Part shown: one piece after another, positions 43,114 through 51,551 of the stretch
Layout: the number at the start of each line of letters is the position of its first letter
How positions within the stretch are numbered: position 1 is the first letter of the stretch
Assembly (NCBI RefSeq): GCF_009900715.1
Contig: NZ_JAAAJC010000001.1
Location: 361,216 to 425,215 of the forward strand
Length of the DNA: 64,000 nucleotides
Reading direction: 5' to 3'
Origin: Halococcus salsus
GTDB lineage: Archaea > Halobacteriota > Halobacteria > Halobacteriales > Halococcaceae
Notes under the pieces: model-generated
Seen by the model: the letters and a program-made list of their open reading frames with translations, nothing else
Told to the model about the DNA's origin: nothing
Databases searched by the model: none
Made by a program: the position numbers and the translations under genes

Positions 43114-44091
43114 ATGGGAAACGCAGACCTCCGCCAGCTCGCCGCCATCGAACCGGTCGGGTTCTCGGAACTCGCCGGCGCGACGGTGGCCATCGACGCC
43201 CACAACTGGCTCTATCGCTACCTCACGACCACCGTCAAGTGGACCAGCGACTCGGTCTACACGACCGCTGCGGGCGAGGAGGTCGCGAACCTAATGGGCG
43301 TCGTTCAGGGGCTCCCCAAGTTCTTCGAACACGACATCACCCCGGTGTTCGTCTTCGACGGCGGCGTGACGGAGCTCAAGACCGACGAGATCGAACAGCG
43401 GCGCGCCGAGCGCGAGCAGGTCGAGGAACGCGCGGCGGAGGCCCGCGAGGCCGGAAACGCCATCGAGGCCGCCCGGCTCGAATCCCGCACCCAGCGCCTC
43501 ACGGACACGATCCACGAGACCACCCGCGAACTCCTCTCGTTGCTCGACGTGCCAGTGATCGAAGCCCCCGCCGAGGGCGAGGCCCAGGCCGCCCACATGG
43601 CCCGCTCCAATACCGTGGACTACGCCGGTAGCGAGGACTACGATACGCTCCTGTTCGGGTCGCCACGAACCCTCCGGAAGCTCACCTCCAGCGGCGACCC
43701 CGAGTGCATGGATTTCGAGGCCACGCTCGCCGAGCACGACCTCACGTGGGAGGGCCTCGTGGACGTCGGCATCCTCTGCGGAACCGACTTCAACGAGGGC
43801 GTCTCGGGGGTCGGGCCGAAGACCGCCGTCAAGCTGATCCGCGAACACGGCGACCTCTGGGCCGCGCTCGAAGCCGAGGACGAGTACGTCGAGAACGCCG
43901 ACCTCGTTCGCGAACTCTTCTTGAACCCCGACGTGACCGACGTCGCGTTCGATTCCGACATCTCGCCGGACCTCTCGGCGGCCCGGTCCTACGTCACCGA
44001 CGAGTGGGAGATCCCCGAGGGCGAGGTCGACCGGGGTTTCGAGCGGATCGAGGAGTCGGTCGTCCAGTCGGGCCTCGACCGCTGGACGTGA
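43114..44091 (+). CDS. fen: Flap endonuclease 1 (FEN-1)
   Basis: A 325-residue FEN-1. Metal-binding acidic residues are in [31 protein letters not shown], and DYDTLLFG; the H2TH DNA-binding region is [22 protein letters not shown]. The C-terminal QSGLDRWT is the PCNA-interaction box, with Thr where the canonical motif has Phe. It cleaves 5' flaps in Okazaki fragment maturation and base-excision repair. It may be co-transcribed with the FAD oxidoreductase before it. Confidence 0.96.
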   Translation: MGNADLRQLAAIEPVGFSELAGATVAIDAHNWLYRYLTTTVKWTSDSVYTTAAGEEVANLMGVVQGLPKFFEHDITPVFVFDGGVTELKTDEIEQRRAEREQVEERAAEAREAGNAIEAARLESRTQRLTDTIHETTRELLSLLDVPVIEAPAEGEAQAAHMARSNTVDYAGSEDYDTLLFGSPRTLRKLTSSGDPECMDFEATLAEHDLTWEGLVDVGILCGTDFNEGVSGVGPKTAVKLIREHGDLWAALEAEDEYVENADLVRELFLNPDVTDVAFDSDISPDLSAARSYVTDEWEIPEGEVDRGFERIEESVVQSGLDRWT

Positions 44092-44122
44092 GGGTTTTAG
44101 GCCCGGCGCGCTCCCGATCCCT

Positions 44123-44365
44123 ATGGACACGTCCGAAGTCGAGCGACTCATCGAGGAGGGTATCGAGGACGCGGAGGCCACCGTTCGGGGCGCGCGTGCG
44201 GTCGAGGACGACCACCTCGCGGCGACGGTTGTCTCGCCCGCCTTCGAGGGCGAGACGCTCGTCGCCCAGCATCAGATGGTCTACGACGCGCTCGGCGAGC
44301 ACATGACCACCGACATCCACGCGCTCGAGATCCAGACCTACACGCCCGAGGAGTACGACGAGTAG
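44123..44365 (+). CDS. BolA-like protein
   Basis: An 80-residue protein with the BolA fold layout: helix 1 (SEVERLIEEGIEDAEATVRG), strand with ATVVSPAFEGETLVAQHQMVYDALGE, and a final LEIQTYTPEEY. The strand/helix VSPAFEG-x-HQMVYDALG is the family core. BolA proteins bind monothiol glutaredoxins and FeS clusters; the cysteine or histidine usually used is represented only by the His in QHQM. It lies 31 bases after fen. Role in this archaeon unknown. Confidence 0.88.
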   Translation: MDTSEVERLIEEGIEDAEATVRGARAVEDDHLAATVVSPAFEGETLVAQHQMVYDALGEHMTTDIHALEIQTYTPEEYDE

Positions 44366-44393
44366 GACGAGTCCGAGTCGCCGGTTCCAGTGG

Positions 44394-44401
44394 GTTTAAC
44401 C
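44394..44401 (+). promoter_or_regulatory. Putative TATA box for fumC
   Basis: GTTTAACC lies 24-31 bases before the ATG at 44425, predicting a leaderless transcript. Confidence 0.45.
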
Positions 44402-44424
44402 ATCCCGCCCGACAGCGGCGAGAT

Positions 44425-45837
44425 ATGAGCAACGAGGACTATCGCACCGAATCGGACAGCCTCGGCGAGATGGCGGTCCCGGCCGACGCCTACTGGGGCG
44501 CACAGACCCAGCGCGCGGTCGAGAACTTCCCGATCTCCGGGTTCACCTTCAGCCGACGGTTCATCAGCGCGCTCGGCGTCGTGAAGAAGGCCGCCGCGCA
44601 GGCCAACGGCGAACTCGGGCTGGTCGAGGCGGAGACCGCCGAGGCGATCGCCGACGCCGCCGACGAGGTCATCGCGGGCGAGCACGACGGCCAGTTCCCG
44701 GTCGACGTCTTCCAGACCGGCTCCGGGACCTCGACCAACATGAACGCCAACGAGGTCATCGCGAACCGCGCGAGCGAGATCGTCGGCGACGAGGTCGGAT
44801 CTCAGGCTGTCCACCCCAACGACGACGTCAACTTCGGCCAGTCCTCGAACGACGTGATCCCCACGGCGATGCACATCGCCACGCTCGAAGCCATCGAACG
44901 GGATCTGGTCCCGGCGCTCGAAACCCTCCGGGCCTCGCTCGGCGAGCGCGAGGCGGAGTTCGACACGGTCGTGAAGACGGGTCGAACCCACCTCCAGGAC
45001 GCCACTCCCGTCCGACTGGGCCAGGAGTTCGGCGGCTACCGCAGCCAGATCGACAAGGGCATCTCGCGGGTGAGCCGCACCACGCGGAACCTCTCGGAGC
45101 TCGCGCTCGGCGGGACCGCCGTCGGCACGGGCCTCAACACCCACCCCGACTTCCCCGAACTCGCGGCCGAGTACATCTCGAACGAAACGGGACTCCCCTT
45201 CGAGGAGGCCGTCGACCACTTCGAGGCCCAGGCCGCCCACGACGCGATGGCCGAGGCCCACGGCGCGCTCAGGACGGTCTCGGGTTCGCTGAACAAGATC
45301 GCGAACGACCTCCGGCTGCTCGCCTCGGGGCCTCGCAACGGCCTCGGCGAGATCGACCAGCCCGAGAACCAACCGGGGTCGTCGATCATGCCCGGCAAGA
45401 TCAACCCCGTCGTCGCCGAGTCGGTGAACCAGGTCCACGCCCAGGTCGTCGGCAACGATGCCACGGTCTCGACCGGCGCGGCGGGCGGCCAGATCGACTT
45501 GAACCTCTACAAACCCGTCATCGCCTACAACACCCTCGAATCCATCTCGCTGCTCGCCAACGCAAGCGAGACGTTCGCGGAGAAGTTCGTCGACAAACTC
45601 GACGCCAACCGCGAGCGGTGTGAAACCCAGGTCGAACAGAGCATGGCGCTCGCCACGGCGCTCAACGCCCACATCGGCTACGACGACGCGAGCAAGGTGG
45701 CGAAACAGGCGCTCGCCGAGGACAAGACCATCCGCGAGGTCGTCGTCGGCGAGGGCTACCTCGACGAGGACGAGGCCGACGAGGTGCTCGACGCCCACGC
45801 GATGACCGAGCGCGGGATCCCCGGTCGCGAGGAGTAA
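44425..45837 (+). CDS. fumC: Fumarate hydratase, class II
   Basis: A 470-residue fumarase of the aspartase/fumarase superfamily. The signature GSSIMPGKINPV is at about residues 318-329 with the catalytic Ser in its flexible loop; other conserved blocks are TGSGTSTNMNANEVIANRA and HPNDDVNFGQSSND. It interconverts fumarate and malate in the TCA cycle without an iron-sulfur cluster. Repeat copy D fills the gap after its stop. Confidence 0.97.
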   Translation: MSNEDYRTESDSLGEMAVPADAYWGAQTQRAVENFPISGFTFSRRFISALGVVKKAAAQANGELGLVEAETAEAIADAADEVIAGEHDGQFPVDVFQTGSGTSTNMNANEVIANRASEIVGDEVGSQAVHPNDDVNFGQSSNDVIPTAMHIATLEAIERDLVPALETLRASLGEREAEFDTVVKTGRTHLQDATPVRLGQEFGGYRSQIDKGISRVSRTTRNLSELALGGTAVGTGLNTHPDFPELAAEYISNETGLPFEEAVDHFEAQAAHDAMAEAHGALRTVSGSLNKIANDLRLLASGPRNGLGEIDQPENQPGSSIMPGKINPVVAESVNQVHAQVVGNDATVSTGAAGGQIDLNLYKPVIAYNTLESISLLANASETFAEKFVDKLDANRERCETQVEQSMALATALNAHIGYDDASKVAKQALAEDKTIREVVVGEGYLDEDEADEVLDAHAMTERGIPGREE

Positions 45838-46168
45838 GGGATTAGATGGGTTTCGAACGGCGATCAACAATTTGAGGTCCGGACAGTCGGCGATCAACCG
45901 GAATTTGTGACGAGAGCTGGTTCGTCTACGGCGAATCCCGACGCAACTGAGAGACCGCCACCGCTCCGCCCCGCACCGGCCACACACCTCCCCAGCCGAC
46001 TGCGCTCCTCGCTCCCGTTGGTCGCTGCGGTGCTCATCCCTCGCACAGTGTTCGCGCTGGATGCTCACTTTGTTCCCATCCAGCGCGAGCGCGCGCCAAC
46101 CGCACCGCACCGCCACAGCATCCGCACCGAACCGCGCCGCCGGACGGAACGGCAGCGGCGCGCTCGAT
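45838..46168. other. Non-coding gap filled by repeat copy D
   Basis: About 330 bases between the converging fumC and SDR genes. The first 90 bases have nothing I recognise, apart from an AT-rich bit near 45860-45905; the rest is repeat copy D. Confidence 0.7.
45925..46165 (-). repeat. Dispersed hairpin repeat, copy D
   Basis: On the minus strand it starts near 46115 with GGCGCGCGCTCGCGCTGGATG, a hairpin (CGCGCTGGATG...CATCCAGCGCG), then block 1 (TGTGCGAGGGATGAGCACCG, about 46050-46031) and block 2 (AGGAGCGCAGTCGGCTGGGG, about 46008-45989). The tail has GGAGCGGTGGCGGTCTCTCA and GTTGCGTCGGGATTCGCC. This tail is shared with copy E, not with B and C, defining two subtypes. Confidence 0.85.
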
Positions 46169-47032
46169 TCAGGGCCAGTCGGGGTCGACGCCGACCATCG
46201 CGGCGCTCTGGGTCCAGAGGCGCTCGCGGAGCCGTTCGTCGTTGGCGCGCGGGTCCGGCTCGGTGGGTCGGGTGCCCTCGTAGTAGGCCCCTGAACGGGT
46301 CGCGGCGGCGGGCGCGACGGCGGCGTAGACCAGCCCGTCGGCCCCGTCCTCGACCGAGGTACCGACCCTGGGAAGGCGGGCCGCGAGACGGGTGCCGGTC
46401 CGAACCCGGAGCGAGGCGTCGCGGTAGAGCCCGCTTCCGGGGACGAATCCGGGGTGTACGGCGCTCGCGGTCACGCCCTTGCCGAGTCGTGCGGCGAGTT
46501 CGGTCGTGAAGAGCACGTTCGCGAGCTTCGAGCGGGCGTAGGCGTCGAGCGCGTCGTAGCCCGAATCCAGCCGGAGGTCGTCGAAGTCGATCTCCCCGCG
46601 GCGATGCAGGGTCGAGGCGGTCGTGACCACCCGCGCGGGCGCGCTCGCGGCGAGTAGGGGAAGCAAGTCGTGGGTCAGCCGGTACGGCGCGAGGTGGTTG
46701 ACCGCGAACGAGCGCTCGTGACCGTCGTCGGTGAGCCGGCGCTCGCCCGGCGAGCACGCCGCGTTGTTCACCAGCACGTCGAGCCGGTCGTAGCGATCGC
46801 GCACGGCGTCGGCGAGCGCCGCCACGGTCTCGGTTTCGGCGAGGTCCGCCCGGAAGAACGCGCCCTCGCCACCCACCTCTTCGACCTCCTCGACGGTGCG
46901 TCGGCCGCGTTCGGCGTCGCGACCCGTCACCGCGACGCGCCAGCCCATGCTCCCGAGTCGACGCGCCACCGCCCGCCCGATACCGCTGGTCGCGCCGGTG
47001 ACGAGCGCCACCCGTTCCGGATCCGTGTTCAT
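46169..47032 (-). CDS. SDR family oxidoreductase (retinol dehydrogenase-like)
   Basis: A 287-residue classical SDR. The cofactor loop TGATSGIG is at 12-19, followed by VTGRDAERGRRT that suggests NADP(H), the NNAA motif, and a YARSK catalytic pair in place of the common YSASK. The C-terminal lobe matches the vertebrate-type retinol dehydrogenase/WWOX group. The substrate is unknown. The ATG at 47032 is the natural start. It converges with fumC across repeat copy D and is divergent from the siroheme decarboxylase. Confidence 0.9.
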   Translation of the reverse strand: MNTDPERVALVTGATSGIGRAVARRLGSMGWRVAVTGRDAERGRRTVEEVEEVGGEGAFFRADLAETETVAALADAVRDRYDRLDVLVNNAACSPGERRLTDDGHERSFAVNHLAPYRLTHDLLPLLAASAPARVVTTASTLHRRGEIDFDDLRLDSGYDALDAYARSKLANVLFTTELAARLGKGVTASAVHPGFVPGSGLYRDASLRVRTGTRLAARLPRVGTSVEDGADGLVYAAVAPAAATRSGAYYEGTRPTEPDPRANDERLRERLWTQSAAMVGVDPDWP

Positions 47033-47108
47033 GTCGACGGGGGGTGCGCGCGGCGGATAAGCGCCCGGAACCGATAGACCGTAGTTTCCCCGGACCGTAG
47101 ACGGCGCA

Positions 47109-48149
47109 ATGAGTTCGCTGGCGGACGACTGGCGGGCCGACCTCGACCCCGTCGACGTCCGACTGATCGACGAGTACCAGAGCGGCTTCCCGGTTCGCGA
47201 ACGGCCGTTTCGGGCGGTGGGCGCGGAGCTGGGCGTGAGCGAGGACGAGGCGCTCGCCCGCGTCACGCGTCTGCGCGAGGCGGGCATCTTCCGACGGTTC
47301 GGCGCGGTGTTGAACCCCCCCGTGATCGGGTCGTCGGCGCTCGCCGCGGTCCAAGCCCCCACCGAACGATTCGACGAAGTGGCGGCGGTCGTCAACGAGT
47401 ACCGCCAGGTCAACCACAACTACCGTCGCGACCACGACTGGAATCTCTGGTTCGTCGTCACCGCGGGCACGCGCGAGACCCGCGACGCGATCCTCGCCGA
47501 GATCGAGGAGCGAACTGGCTGTCCCGTGCTCGCGCTCCCGATGCTCACGGACTTCTACATCGATCTGGAGTTCCCCGTCGTGAACGCCGACCGCTTCGCC
47601 CGCGAGTCGGCCGTCGGACAGGATGCGGTCGAGGCGACCCGGATGAGCGAGTCCGCGGCGGGCGACCTCTCGGCACTCGACGCGAAGCTCCTGCTCGCGA
47701 TTCAGGAGGGGTTCCCGCTGACGACGACGCCCTACCGCGACATCGCGACCGAGATCGACGCGCCGGTCGCGGACGTGCTCTCGGCGATCGAGCGACTCCT
47801 CGAAACGGGCTGTCTCAAGCGGGTTGGCTGCGTGGTGAACCACGTCGCGACGGGGTTCGACGCCAACTGCATGGTCGTCTGGGACGTCCCCGACGACGAA
47901 CTCGATGCCAGGGGAACGGAGGTCGGCGCGCTCCCCGCGGTGACGCTCTGCTATCACCGGCCGCGCCGCCCGGAGCTCGACTGGCCCTACAACCTCTTCA
48001 CGATGATCCACGGCCGCGACCCCGAGGCCGTGGCCGAACAGATCGACCTGCTCGAACGGGAATACCTCCCCTACGACCACGAACGCCTTCGCTCGACGGC
48101 GACCCTGAAACAGACCGGCGCGCGCTACGACGAACTCCTCGGCGCGTAA
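47109..48149 (+). CDS. Siroheme decarboxylase, fused AhbA/AhbB-type (Lrp/AsnC-like)
   Basis: A 346-residue protein made of two Lrp/AsnC-like halves. The first half shows FPVRERPFRAVGAELGVSEDE, RRFGAVLNPP and VNHNYRRDHDWNLWFVVTA; the second repeats FPLTTTPYRDIATEIDAPVAD, LKRVGCVVNH and LCYHRPRRPELDWPYNLFTMIHG. These NHNYxR/WNLWF and CYxR/YNLF blocks mark siroheme decarboxylase (AhbA/AhbB, NirDLGH), which converts siroheme to didecarboxysiroheme in the archaeal haem pathway. A pure transcriptional regulator is less likely. ATG 47109 begins just before the first HTH-like part. No other haem genes are next to it. Confidence 0.9.
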   Translation: MSSLADDWRADLDPVDVRLIDEYQSGFPVRERPFRAVGAELGVSEDEALARVTRLREAGIFRRFGAVLNPPVIGSSALAAVQAPTERFDEVAAVVNEYRQVNHNYRRDHDWNLWFVVTAGTRETRDAILAEIEERTGCPVLALPMLTDFYIDLEFPVVNADRFARESAVGQDAVEATRMSESAAGDLSALDAKLLLAIQEGFPLTTTPYRDIATEIDAPVADVLSAIERLLETGCLKRVGCVVNHVATGFDANCMVVWDVPDDELDARGTEVGALPAVTLCYHRPRRPELDWPYNLFTMIHGRDPEAVAEQIDLLEREYLPYDHERLRSTATLKQTGARYDELLGA

Positions 48150-48290
48150 TCCGATTTCTGCCGACAGCTCCTCCCTCGCCGGGAGCCGCGCGAACCGTCG
48201 TCGGTCTCGGCCCACACGACTCGCTCATCACGGATTACATCGATCCCTGTCGACGGTGTCGTATCGAAAAACGACCGATTCGGCTCCGCT

Positions 48291-48536
48291 CTACAGGTTT
48301 CGGAGACGAACGTGCTCGTCGCTGACCGTCTCCACGTCGTCATGGCGGAGTTCGTGCGTCTCGTCGTCGTCGCTCCAGCCGAGCGCCAATTTGACCGTGT
48401 CGAGGACGCCCGAGTCGCTCCCGCTCGTGTCGACGAGCGCGGTGTCGTCCCGAACGTCGTCGACGGTCCCGACGCGATTGCCGTCGTGGTCGACGACCGA
48501 GAGACCGCGGTCGTCGTCGGTGAAGTCCCGTGCCAT
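48291..48536 (-). CDS. PRC-barrel-like small protein
   Basis: An 81-residue protein whose start, ARDFTDDDRGLSVVDHDGNRVGTVDDV, fits a PRC-barrel: strand, GxxVGTV turn, strand. The rest is acidic with DDDETHELRHDDVETV. Haloarchaea carry many such proteins near ribosome- or photosystem-like partners, but its role is unknown. ATG 48536 was preferred to one 14 codons upstream. It converges with the siroheme decarboxylase gene. Confidence 0.8.
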   Translation of the reverse strand: MARDFTDDDRGLSVVDHDGNRVGTVDDVRDDTALVDTSGSDSGVLDTVKLALGWSDDDETHELRHDDVETVSDEHVRLRNL

Positions 48537-48672
48537 CGCTATCGATCGTCGACGGCCGTGGGGAACTACGTTGGCCACGCGAGGGCAAGCTACCGAGGGG
48601 CACGCGTAGGAACCCCACAGCTTGTCGCGGTCGTGAACGCCGATTTCGGGGGCGTTCTCCAGTTCTACGATT

Positions 48673-49863
48673 CTACAGTCCCTTGCCCATCAGGTGGCTC
48701 CGGAGGATGTCGTCCTCCTTGTTGCCGGTCGCCGTATTCATCAGGACCACCGTGTCGTCCTCACCGAACTCGCCTTCCTCGGCGAGCTTCCACGCGCCGC
48801 TCGCCGCCGCCGCACACGTCGCGCCCATCTCCAAGCCCGTGTGCTGGGCCACCGTGATCGCGCTGTCGAGGATCTCGTCGTCCGGCGTGGCGACCGCACC
48901 GCCGTCGGACTCGCGGAGCGCATCGAGGATCAGCGGGCTCGCGCCCGGGTCGGGGATCTCGATCCCGCCACAGATCGTGTCGGGGACGTCCCACGTCTCG
49001 TGCCGGTCCGACCCGTCCGCCCACGCCTCGACGATGGGGGCACAGCCGCTCGACTGGGCGGCGTACATCGCGGGCAGCTCGTCGATGAGGCCCAACTCGT
49101 GGAACTCTTTGGCCCCTTTGTGCATCCCGACGAGCCCGACCCCGCCGCCGGTCGGGTAGACGATGCTATCGGGGACCTCCCAGTCGAGCTGTTCGACGAT
49201 CTCGTAGAGCATCGTCTTCTTGCCCTCGTGGCGATACGGTGTGCTGAACGAACTCGTCGAGTACCAGTCCTCGTCCGCCATCGCGTCGGTGCAGGCCGCT
49301 GCGGCGTCGGTGAATCGCCCTTCAACGACGGTCATATCCCCACCGTGGACGTTGATCATCGCCTTGTTGACGAAGCTCGCGCGCGAGGGGACGAAGACGT
49401 GCGAGTCGAGCCCCGTACGGGCGGCGTAGGCTGCGGCCGACTGGCCCGCGTTGCCGGCGGAGGCGAGCGCGACGTCGCTCGCGCCGTGCTGGACCGCCGC
49501 CGAGACCGCGAGCGCGTGGCCGCGGTCCTTGAAGCTCCCCGTGGGGTTCCGACCCTCGTCCTTCACGACGACGCGCCCGACGCCGAGCTCGTCGGCGAGT
49601 TCGGGACACTCGACCAGCGGGGTGGTGCCCTCGTCCATCGTGACCGCCGCATCCCGAGGGAACGGCAGGAGGTCCTCGTAGCGCCACATGCCGTCGAACG
49701 GCCGGGATTCCAGGTCCGCGCGCGAGAGATCGACCACGTCGAGGTCGTAGGTCGGGTTCAGTATCCCGCCGCAGTCGGGACAGCCGTGGGTCGCCGTCGC
49801 CGCGTCGAGGTCCTGTCCGCAGTCGGTGCAGACGAGGCCGGTGAACGCCGCCGTGGTTTCCAT
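48673..49863 (-). CDS. thrC: Threonine synthase
   Basis: A 396-residue PLP enzyme of fold type II. An N-terminal zinc ribbon (CTDC at 12-15, CPDC at 28-31) is typical of archaeal ThrC. The PLP lysine is Lys112 in NPTGSFKDRG, and the phosphate-binding loop is seen in SAGNAGQSAAAYAAR and PTGGGVGLVG. It converts O-phosphohomoserine to threonine. Start ATG 49863 was chosen at the ribbon. Repeat copy E lies upstream. Confidence 0.94.
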   Translation of the reverse strand: METTAAFTGLVCTDCGQDLDAATATHGCPDCGGILNPTYDLDVVDLSRADLESRPFDGMWRYEDLLPFPRDAAVTMDEGTTPLVECPELADELGVGRVVVKDEGRNPTGSFKDRGHALAVSAAVQHGASDVALASAGNAGQSAAAYAARTGLDSHVFVPSRASFVNKAMINVHGGDMTVVEGRFTDAAAACTDAMADEDWYSTSSFSTPYRHEGKKTMLYEIVEQLDWEVPDSIVYPTGGGVGLVGMHKGAKEFHELGLIDELPAMYAAQSSGCAPIVEAWADGSDRHETWDVPDTICGGIEIPDPGASPLILDALRESDGGAVATPDDEILDSAITVAQHTGLEMGATCAAAASGAWKLAEEGEFGEDDTVVLMNTATGNKEDDILRSHLMGKGL

Positions 49864-50297
49864 GCCCGGCCTTCCGCGGCGAACGACTAATCGCTTCCCG
49901 TCCCGGCGACGAGGACCCCCAAGAATCCCCATCGACCGCCAGCGGTCGTGGCGCGGTTGCAGTTCGGTACGGTTGTGGTGTGGCTGCGGTACGGTTGCGG
50001 TCGGAGCGGTTGGTGCGCGCTCGCGGTCGTGTGCGAACGAAGTGAGCACCGACCGCGAACACTGTGCGAGGGATGAGCACCGGAGCGACCAACGGGAGCG
50101 AGGAGCGCAGTCGGCTGGGGAGGCGTGTGGCCGAAGCGGGGCGGAGCGGTGGCGGTCTCTCAGTTGCGTCGGGATTCGCCATAGACGAATCAGTCACCGA
50201 TGCAACCCAACGCTTCAGTCGCCCGCGTGAACCGAAGCGCGTCACATGAGGCTTCGAGTATGCCAGCGGTTTTGCCCCTCCCACCACGAATTCGTCC
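49864..50297. other. Non-coding gap filled by repeat copy E
   Basis: About 430 bases between the divergent thrC and FAD oxidoreductase genes. Copy E occupies roughly 49960-50200. The first 95 bases should hold the thrC promoter and the last 100 the oxidoreductase promoter; neither has a clear TATA box. Open frames here are arginine-rich repeat translations and are rejected. Confidence 0.7.
49960..50200 (+). repeat. Dispersed hairpin repeat, copy E
   Basis: GGTTGGTGCGCGCTCGCGGTCG opens it near 50009, with a CGCGGTCG...CGACCGCG hairpin around GAACGAAGTGAGCAC. Block 1 (TGTGCGAGGGATGAGCACCG) is at about 50065-50084, block 2 (AGGAGCGCAGTCGGCTGGGG) at about 50101-50120, and the tail GGAGCGGTGGCGGTCTCTCA, GTTGCGTCGGGATTCGCC runs to about 50180. 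It is nearly identical to copy D over more than 100 bases. A run of G(T/C)ACGGTTG units precedes the opening. Confidence 0.85.
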
Positions 50298-51551
50298 ATG
50301 AACGTCATCGTGGTCAGCGGCGGGCTCGCGGGGTTGGTGGCGGCGCGCCACCTCGCGGCCGGCGGGCTGGACGTCGAACTCATCGAGCGCCACGACACCG
50401 CCGGTGGGCGGGTCCGAAGCCGCACCGTGGACGGCTACACCCTCGACCGCGGGTTCCAGGTGTTGTTCACCGCCTATCCCGGGGTGCGACGCGAACTCGA
50501 CCTCGCATCCCTCGACCTCCGGGCGTTCACCCCCGGCGCGACGCTCGCGCGTCCCGGCTCCACGCGCCCCCTCGCGGATCCTCGGCGCGACCCGCGGTCG
50601 CTCCCCGCGACCGTGGCGGCTCCCGACGCGACCCTCGGCGACAAACTCCGCGTCGTCCGACTCTGGCGTGCGCTCGCCGACCGCCGGGAGAGCGAGGCGT
50701 TCGCCGGTCCGGACCAGTCAGTCGCCGACTACCTCGACGAGTGGGGCTTCTCGGAGCGGTTCGTCGAGTCGTTCTTCGCGCCCTTCTACGGCGGCATCAC
50801 GCTCGACCGCGACCTCTCGACCTCGGCGGCGGTGTTCGAGTACACCTTCCGGATGCTCGCGGCGGGCGACATCGCGGTACCCGCGAACGGGATGGGCGCG
50901 GTCACGACCCAGCTCGCCGACGGCGCACGGGCCGCTGGTGTGAACCTCTCCCTCGGGACGACCGTCGAATCGGTCGAGGCCACCGACGACGGTGCGCGGG
51001 TCGAGCTCGGGACCGAAACCCGCGAGGCCGACGCGGTCGTGGTCGCCACCGACCCGCCGGCGGCTCGCGACCTCACCGGTGTCGAGTCGATTCCCACCGA
51101 CGCGCGCGGCTGTGTGACCCAGTACCTCTCGTATCCCTCGGACCAGCGGCTCCCCACCGGCGGAAAGCTCCTGCTCAACGCCGCCGGCGACGAACCGAAC
51201 CACGTCGCTCCGCTCTCGAACGTGGCCCCCGAGTACGCACCCTCGGGTCGGGACCTCCTCAGCGCGACGTTCCTCGGGACGTCCGATGAAAGCGACGACG
51301 CCCTCGCGAACCGCGTCCGCCGGGCGCTCGCGTCGTGGTACCCCGACCGTCGCTTCGACCTCTCGCCGGTCGCCACCGATAGGATCGAGTTCGCGCAGTT
51401 CGCCCAGCCGCCGGGGTTCTATCGGGGGCTTCCAGCGGCCGACGCGCCCGATGGCCCGGTCTTCCTCGCGGGTGACTACACCGACTGGTCGTCGATCCAC
51501 GGCGCGATAACGAGCGGGCGGACCGCGGCGCGTACGGTACTCGATCTCTAA
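50298..51551 (+). CDS. FAD-dependent oxidoreductase (protoporphyrinogen oxidase/phytoene desaturase-like)
   Basis: A 417-residue flavin amine-oxidase-type protein. The FAD site begins VIVVSGGLAGLVAARHL, where the usual first Gly of GxGxxG is Ser; then come ERHDTAGGRVRSRTVDGYTLDRGFQVLF and the C-terminal FLAGDYTDWSSIHGAITSGRTAA. Such enzymes desaturate carotenoids or oxidise porphyrinogens and amines; haloarchaea use several. Substrate is not decided. The stop is followed by repeat copy F. Confidence 0.9.
   Translation: MNVIVVSGGLAGLVAARHLAAGGLDVELIERHDTAGGRVRSRTVDGYTLDRGFQVLFTAYPGVRRELDLASLDLRAFTPGATLARPGSTRPLADPRRDPRSLPATVAAPDATLGDKLRVVRLWRALADRRESEAFAGPDQSVADYLDEWGFSERFVESFFAPFYGGITLDRDLSTSAAVFEYTFRMLAAGDIAVPANGMGAVTTQLADGARAAGVNLSLGTTVESVEATDDGARVELGTETREADAVVVATDPPAARDLTGVESIPTDARGCVTQYLSYPSDQRLPTGGKLLLNAAGDEPNHVAPLSNVAPEYAPSGRDLLSATFLGTSDESDDALANRVRRALASWYPDRRFDLSPVATDRIEFAQFAQPPGFYRGLPAADAPDGPVFLAGDYTDWSSIHGAITSGRTAARTVLDL

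Noticed and set aside
47109-48149. A plain Lrp/AsnC transcription regulator
   Set aside because: The NHNYxR/WNLWF and CYxR/YNLF blocks in the two halves match siroheme decarboxylase better than a DNA-binding regulator.
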